NCBI GenBank assembly: GCA_910584745.1
Contig: CAJUDG010000003.1
Span: 1 to 64,000 of the forward strand
DNA: 64,000 nucleotides
Reading direction: 5' to 3'
DNA from: an uncultured Eubacteriales bacterium
GTDB lineage: Bacteria > Bacillota > Clostridia > Oscillospirales > Acutalibacteraceae
The notes under the pieces were generated by a model that was not told the origin of the DNA, ran no database searches, and was given only the letters and a program-made list of their open reading frames with translations. Within the stretch, counting starts at the first letter, position 1, and every line of letters begins with the position of its first letter. The position numbers and the translations under genes were made by a program. Positions 59,405 through 64,000 of the stretch are shown one piece after another.

Positions 59405-62400
59405 TTGAGCAGTATAGGAGCGTTTTTTCAGAAGGAGATAAACGGCGTGACATTTCCCCAGCCACTTTTGGAGGGGGAGATAGAGGGCCTTGCCATTGAC
59501 CGTGAGGACCGCTCGGTACGGGTGGCCGTGCGGTTCCCGGAGTTTGTGGAGTACGGCGAGCTCCAGCGCTTTGGGGGGCAGGTGGCCGGAAAGGCTTACC
59601 GAAGGGTGTCGGTGCATCCCAGCTTTCCGGCGGAGGCCTTTGACCCGGGACAGCTGGATTCCTTTGCCGCCGCACTGAAGGAGCGGGACGCGACCCTTAA
59701 CGGCAGCCTGCGGGGGGCCCAGGCGGACTTTGAGGGCGGTAAGCTGACCGTCGCCCTGGCCCACGGCGGCTATGAGCTGCTGACTGCCCGGGGCACCGCC
59801 GGGAAGCTCTCGGGGCTTATCGGCGACTGGTTCGGCATTGACTGCACCGTTGAGTTTACCGGTAAGCTTGCGGTGAAGGAGGGGGACGGCTCCCTTCTGG
59901 AGAGGGTGCATAACCAGGAGGAGAAGCGCCGGCGGGAGGCTGTGGTCCAGGAGATGGAGGCCTATGAGGAGTCCATGGCCAGGGAGACCGCCAAGCGCAA
60001 GATAGAGGTGCGCGAGGGGGATTACCTTCTGCCGCAGATGATCCCGGAGACGGCCCGGCCGCTACTGGGACAGGTGCCGAAGGGCAAGACCGTGCCCATT
60101 AGGGAGCTTAGCCTAGACCTGGGCAGCGCCGTGGTCTGGGGAGAGATATTCGACATAGAGAGCAAGGAGACCAGAGATAAGTCGAAGAAGATATACTCGA
60201 TAGACATAACGGACTATACCGGTTCCACGACCCTTAAGGTCATACAGGACGCGGGCCAGTGCAAGGAGCTGGATAAGCTGCAAAAGGGCAGGTCTATACT
60301 TGTGCGCGGCAGCCTGGAGTATGACAAATACGACCGGGAGAATGTGCTGCGCCCCAGAGCCATAGCCACGGTGGACCAGGTGGAGATAGTGGACAACGCC
60401 CCCAACGATAAAAAGCGGGTGGAGCTGCACCTGCACACCAGCATGTCGGAGATGGACGGCATAACCCCGGCGGGGGAGCTGATTAAGCAGGCCTATAAGT
60501 GGGGCCAGCGGGCCATAGCCATCACCGACCACGGAGTTGCCCAGGCCTTCCCGGACGCAATGAACGCCCAGGAGGCCATAAATAAGGAGGACCCGGATTT
60601 TAAGGTCATATATGGCACGGAGGCCTATTTTGTCAACGATCTGGTCCCCGCAGCGGTGGGGGAGTGCTCTAGGGAGCTGGACGGAGAATTTATTTGCTTC
60701 GACCTTGAGACCACTGGGCTTTCGGCGAAGAAGGAGCGCATAACGGAGATAGGCGCGGTGCGGGTAAAAAACGGCGAGATACTGGACCGTTTTGACACAT
60801 TTGTTGACCCGGAAAAGCCTATTCCACAGAAGATAACAGAGCTTACAGGCATTACCGACGAGATGGTAAAGGGAGCGCCTAAGGAAGCGGAAGCGCTTCG
60901 CATGTTCTACCAGTTCTGCGGAGAAGACCCGGTGCTGGTGGCCCATAACGCCGGGTTCGACACCGCATTCCTGCGAGCGGCGGGGGAGCGCTGCGGCGTG
61001 CCCTTCAGCCATCCATATATTGACACAGTGCCCATGTGCCGGTCGCTCCTAAAGGATATCAAGGACTGCAAGCTGGACACTGTGGCGAAGTACCTGAAGC
61101 TTGGGGACTTCAACCACCACAGGGCCGATGACGACGCGGCCATGCTGGGGGAGATATTCATAAATCTTGCTGGAAGGTTAAAGGACAGCCAGAATGCGGG
61201 GACGGTTGGGGAAATAAACACAGCCCTGGCCGGCGGGGACCCCAAAAAGCTTAAGACCTACCATCAGATAATTCTTGTAAAGAATAATACCGGGCTAAAA
61301 AACCTGTACCGGCTGATATCCGCCGCGCATCTGGATTATTTCAGCCGCCGCCCCCGAATACCAAAAAGTTTGCTGAACAAGTACCGGGAGGGGCTGATTA
61401 TCGGCAGCGCCTGCGAGGCGGGAGAGCTTTTCAGGGCCATGGTGCAGGGGGAAAGTTTTGAGGAGCTGTGCAGGATAGCGGAGTATTACGACTATCTTGA
61501 GATACAGCCCATCGGTAATAACATGTTCATGGTGAGAAACGGCGAGACCGATGAGGAGGGCCTTAGGGAGTATAACCGCACTATCGTTAAGATAGGGGAG
61601 AAGCTTAATAAACCCGTGGTGGCTACCGGGGACGTGCACTTTAAGGACCCCAAGGACGCGGACTACCGCCGGGTCATCATGAAGGGCTTCACGGATGCCG
61701 ACCAGCAGGCCCCGCTGTATATGCGCACCACCGCCGAGATGCTAAAGGAGTTTGAGTATCTGGGCAAGGAGAAGGCCTTTGAGGTGGTCGTCGAGAACCC
61801 AAACAAAATAGCCGATATGTGCGACAGCATAAGGCCGGTGCCAATGGGTAACTTCCCGCCATTTATAGAGGGCGCCCAGGAGCAGCTGGTGGATATCACC
61901 TGGCGCAGGGCCAGGGAGCGCTATGGCGACCCGCTGCCGGAGATCGTGGAGGCAAGGCTCAATAAGGAGCTGGGCTCTATAATCAAGCACGGCTTTTCCG
62001 TGCTGTACATGACCGCCCAGAAGCTGGTGGCCGACAGCGAGGCCCACGGGTATCTGGTGGGCTCCCGGGGCTCGGTGGGCTCATCATTTGTGGCCAGCAT
62101 GTCGGGCATATCCGAGGTGAACCCTCTGGAGCCCCATTATATCTGCCCCAAATGCAAGCACAGCGAATTCATAACCGACGGCAGCTATGACTCGGGCTTT
62201 GACCTGCCGCCCAAAAATTGCCCGGTCTGCGGTGAGCCCATGGACCGGGACGGCCACACTATACCCTTTGAGACCTTCCTGGGCTTCGACGGGGACAAGG
62301 TGCCGGATATCGACCTGAACTTCTCCGGCGAGCAGCAGAGCAGCTCCCACCGTTACACTGAGGAGCTCTTCGGCAGGGACAATGTGTTTAAAGCGGGGAC

Positions 62401-63745
62401 CATCTCCGGCGTGCAGGAGAAGACCGCTTACGGCTATGTCAAAAGCTATGCCGAGGAGCGGGGCCGCACCCTGCACAAGGCCGAGGAGAAGCGGCTGGCC
62501 CTGGGATGCACAGGGGTAAAGCGCACCACCGGCCAGCACCCCGGCGGCATGATCGTCATACCCAGGGGCATGGAGGTCTATGACTTCTGCCCCATACAGC
62601 ACCCGGCAAATAAACAGGACTCCCCAAATATCACCACCCACTTCGACTTCCACTCCATCCACGACAACGTGTGTAAGCTGGACGAGCTGGGCCACGATGT
62701 GCCCACCATATACCACTATCTGGAGGAGTACACCGGCATACCTGTTATGAAGGTCAGCATGAGCGACCCGGAGGTCATGAGCCTGTTCAACTCCACAGAG
62801 GCCCTGGGGGTCACCCCGGAGGACCTGGACGGCGTGAAGACCGGGACCCTGTCGCTGCCGGAGCTGGGCACGAACTTCGTGCGGGGTATGCTTGAGGAGT
62901 GCCAGCCCACCACATTCGCGGACTTCCTGCAGATATCCGGTCTGTCCCACGGCACGGCGGTATGGCTGGGCAACGGGCAGGAGCTTATAAGAAACGGCAC
63001 CTGCACCATCAAGGAGGTCATCGGCACCCGCGACAACATCATGAAATACCTGCTCCTTCGGGGCATGGAGCCCAAGATGGCATTTAAGATAACGGAGATA
63101 GTGCGCAAGGGCAAGGCCAAAAAACTGCTTACCGAGGAGCATGTGGCCGCAATGAAGGACCACGGCGTGCCCCAGTGGTATATAGATTCCTGCTTTAAGA
63201 TTCAGTACATGTTCCCAAAGGCCCACGCCGCGGCCTATATGATAGCTGCTCTGCGGCTGGGCTGGTACAAGGTCCATAAGCCCATCGAGTTCTACGCAGC
63301 CTACTTCACCGTGCGCAGCGAGGACTTTGACGGGGCCACGGCTCTGGGCGGCAGGGACGCGGTGCTGCGCCGTATGCGGGATATCGATCAGCGCATAAAA
63401 AACCGGGAGGCCAGCGCCAAGGAGGAGGGCGAGTTTGAAACCCTTCAAATTATCAACGAGATGATGGCAAGGGGTATTGAGCTGCTGGGAGTGAATCTGT
63501 ATAAATCCTCGGCAAAGCGCTTCGTTGTTGAAGACGGCAAAATACGCCTGCCCTTCTCGAGCCTAAAGGGCGTTGGCGAGGCGGCGGCGGTGAGCCTTGA
63601 GGACGCGAAGAATTCCGGCGGCGAGTATATTTCCGTTGACGACCTCCAGGACAGGGCCAAGGTGTCCAGCGCGGTGATAGACACCCTCAAAGAGGTGGGG
63701 GCGCTGCGGGGCCTGCCGGAGAGCAGCCAGACGAGTTTATTCTAA
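59405..63745 (+). CDS. polC: DNA polymerase III PolC-type alpha subunit
   Basis: The main replicative polymerase of low-GC Gram-positives. Order: N-terminal domain, OB fold (about 230-330), PHP domain (VELHLHTSMSEMDGITP near residue 340) interrupted by the proofreading exonuclease (FICFDLETTGLSAKKERITEIGAV near residue 430), a zinc cluster (CPKCKHSEF...CPVCGEPM near residue 915), the palm with PDIDLNFSGEQQSSSHRYTEE near residue 970, and the C-terminal fingers. At about 1446 residues it is full length. I prefer TTG 59405 behind GGGGGAGG; the longer frame overlaps the preceding gene. Confidence 0.97.
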   Translation: MSSIGAFFQKEINGVTFPQPLLEGEIEGLAIDREDRSVRVAVRFPEFVEYGELQRFGGQVAGKAYRRVSVHPSFPAEAFDPGQLDSFAAALKERDATLNGSLRGAQADFEGGKLTVALAHGGYELLTARGTAGKLSGLIGDWFGIDCTVEFTGKLAVKEGDGSLLERVHNQEEKRRREAVVQEMEAYEESMARETAKRKIEVREGDYLLPQMIPETARPLLGQVPKGKTVPIRELSLDLGSAVVWGEIFDIESKETRDKSKKIYSIDITDYTGSTTLKVIQDAGQCKELDKLQKGRSILVRGSLEYDKYDRENVLRPRAIATVDQVEIVDNAPNDKKRVELHLHTSMSEMDGITPAGELIKQAYKWGQRAIAITDHGVAQAFPDAMNAQEAINKEDPDFKVIYGTEAYFVNDLVPAAVGECSRELDGEFICFDLETTGLSAKKERITEIGAVRVKNGEILDRFDTFVDPEKPIPQKITELTGITDEMVKGAPKEAEALRMFYQFCGEDPVLVAHNAGFDTAFLRAAGERCGVPFSHPYIDTVPMCRSLLKDIKDCKLDTVAKYLKLGDFNHHRADDDAAMLGEIFINLAGRLKDSQNAGTVGEINTALAGGDPKKLKTYHQIILVKNNTGLKNLYRLISAAHLDYFSRRPRIPKSLLNKYREGLIIGSACEAGELFRAMVQGESFEELCRIAEYYDYLEIQPIGNNMFMVRNGETDEEGLREYNRTIVKIGEKLNKPVVATGDVHFKDPKDADYRRVIMKGFTDADQQAPLYMRTTAEMLKEFEYLGKEKAFEVVVENPNKIADMCDSIRPVPMGNFPPFIEGAQEQLVDITWRRARERYGDPLPEIVEARLNKELGSIIKHGFSVLYMTAQKLVADSEAHGYLVGSRGSVGSSFVASMSGISEVNPLEPHYICPKCKHSEFITDGSYDSGFDLPPKNCPVCGEPMDRDGHTIPFETFLGFDGDKVPDIDLNFSGEQQSSSHRYTEELFGRDNVFKAGTISGVQEKTAYGYVKSYAEERGRTLHKAEEKRLALGCTGVKRTTGQHPGGMIVIPRGMEVYDFCPIQHPANKQDSPNITTHFDFHSIHDNVCKLDELGHDVPTIYHYLEEYTGIPVMKVSMSDPEVMSLFNSTEALGVTPEDLDGVKTGTLSLPELGTNFVRGMLEECQPTTFADFLQISGLSHGTAVWLGNGQELIRNGTCTIKEVIGTRDNIMKYLLLRGMEPKMAFKITEIVRKGKAKKLLTEEHVAAMKDHGVPQWYIDSCFKIQYMFPKAHAAAYMIAALRLGWYKVHKPIEFYAAYFTVRSEDFDGATALGGRDAVLRRMRDIDQRIKNREASAKEEGEFETLQIINEMMARGIELLGVNLYKSSAKRFVVEDGKIRLPFSSLKGVGEAAAVSLEDAKNSGGEYISVDDLQDRAKVSSAVIDTLKEVGALRGLPESSQTSLF

Positions 63746-63771
63746 AATATTGAAATATAGGAGTGAGCATT

Positions 63772-64000
63772 TTGAAAGAACTGATAAAACCACAACGTAT
63801 TCATCCGGGCGACACCGTCGCCACGATTTCGATATCCGGGGGCCGGGCAGGCGATGAGGACATGCTCTGGCGCTACGAGCTGGGCAAGCGGCGGCTTCAG
63901 GAGGTCTTCGGCCTGAAGGTGGTGGAAACGCCCCACGCCCTGGCCGGGAACGAGTACATATATCAGCACCCGGAGGTCCGGGCGGCGGACCTGCACTGGG
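63772..64000 (+). CDS. S66 LD-carboxypeptidase-like protein, 5' part only
   Basis: The frame from TTG 63772-63774 (behind AGGAG) encodes LKELIKPQRIHPGDTVATISISGG, the typical start of S66 peptidases (LD-carboxypeptidase/MccF), which trim muropeptides or modify peptide antibiotics. The catalytic serine region lies beyond the window end, so the subtype cannot be told. Confidence 0.8.
   Translation, partial: MKELIKPQRIHPGDTVATISISGGRAGDEDMLWRYELGKRRLQEVFGLKVVETPHALAGNEYIYQHPEVRAADLHW

Overview
The window looks like chromosome of an anaerobic, moderately GC-rich Bacillota, most likely class Clostridia and an Oscillospiraceae/Ruminococcaceae-like gut bacterium. Grounds: a PolC-type replicase, SLH surface proteins, the DXP isoprenoid pathway, a SAM-I riboswitch, frequent TTG starts and Tn916/Tn1549-style mobile elements. 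No database search was possible; all names come from motifs and family recall.

Region 1 (about 1-23.5 kb) is most of an integrative conjugative element of the Tn1549 type, nearly all on the minus strand. It carries the replication initiator (RepA_N) with an iteron-like array inside its gene, two small conserved genes, a 1727-residue SLH/DUF11 surface protein, a convergent SLH-CAP protein, a ParB-like protein, DUF3560, ArdC-like and LPD28-like accessory genes, then a candidate oriT, MobC, relaxase, PcfB, a second ArdC-like protein, VirD4, Maff2, VirB6-like, PrgI, VirB4 and a truncated DNA methyltransferase. Its integrase and left end are outside the window. Two features stand out. One is a family of nine intergenic palindromes with core GTCCCAASTTGGGAC, found only here, three of them clustered just upstream of parB. 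The other is a set of transfer genes whose best-placed start codon is ATA, ATC or ATT. VirB4 also has an in-frame amber codon and the methyltransferase is truncated, so the element may be decaying or under unusual translational control.

Region 2 (23.6-38.9 kb) is ordinary chromosome on the plus strand: tRNA-Ala(GGC), birA and bioY, DUF1284, a degenerate Fic-like gene divergent from an AraC regulator, rarA, a GNAT enzyme, a flavoprotein, SAM-riboswitch metK, a large protein with a flagellin-like N-terminus, a GH3 glycosidase, luxS and a SleB-like hydrolase.

Region 3 (about 39.0-47.1 kb) is a small integrative element at a second tRNA-Ala (CGC). It has a serine recombinase, a Rep/MobT-like initiator, an FtsK-like ATPase, Tn916-type int and xis, and a truncated second serine recombinase. 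The order xis-int-(junction)-small genes-FtsK-Rep matches a circularly permuted Tn916 module. About 109 bp of the right end is repeated at the left end.

Region 4 (47.1-64 kb): fba, a short prophage/IS30 relic (48.5-50.5 kb), then a housekeeping run on the plus strand: DUF3795, pyrH, frr, uppS, cdsA, GNAT, dxr, rseP, ispG, an alpha/beta hydrolase, a histidine-phosphatase-like gene, polC and the start of an S66 peptidase. uppS, dxr and ispG belong to isoprenoid/undecaprenyl synthesis. They sit with cdsA and rseP (envelope) and with pyrH and frr, the usual clostridial arrangement.
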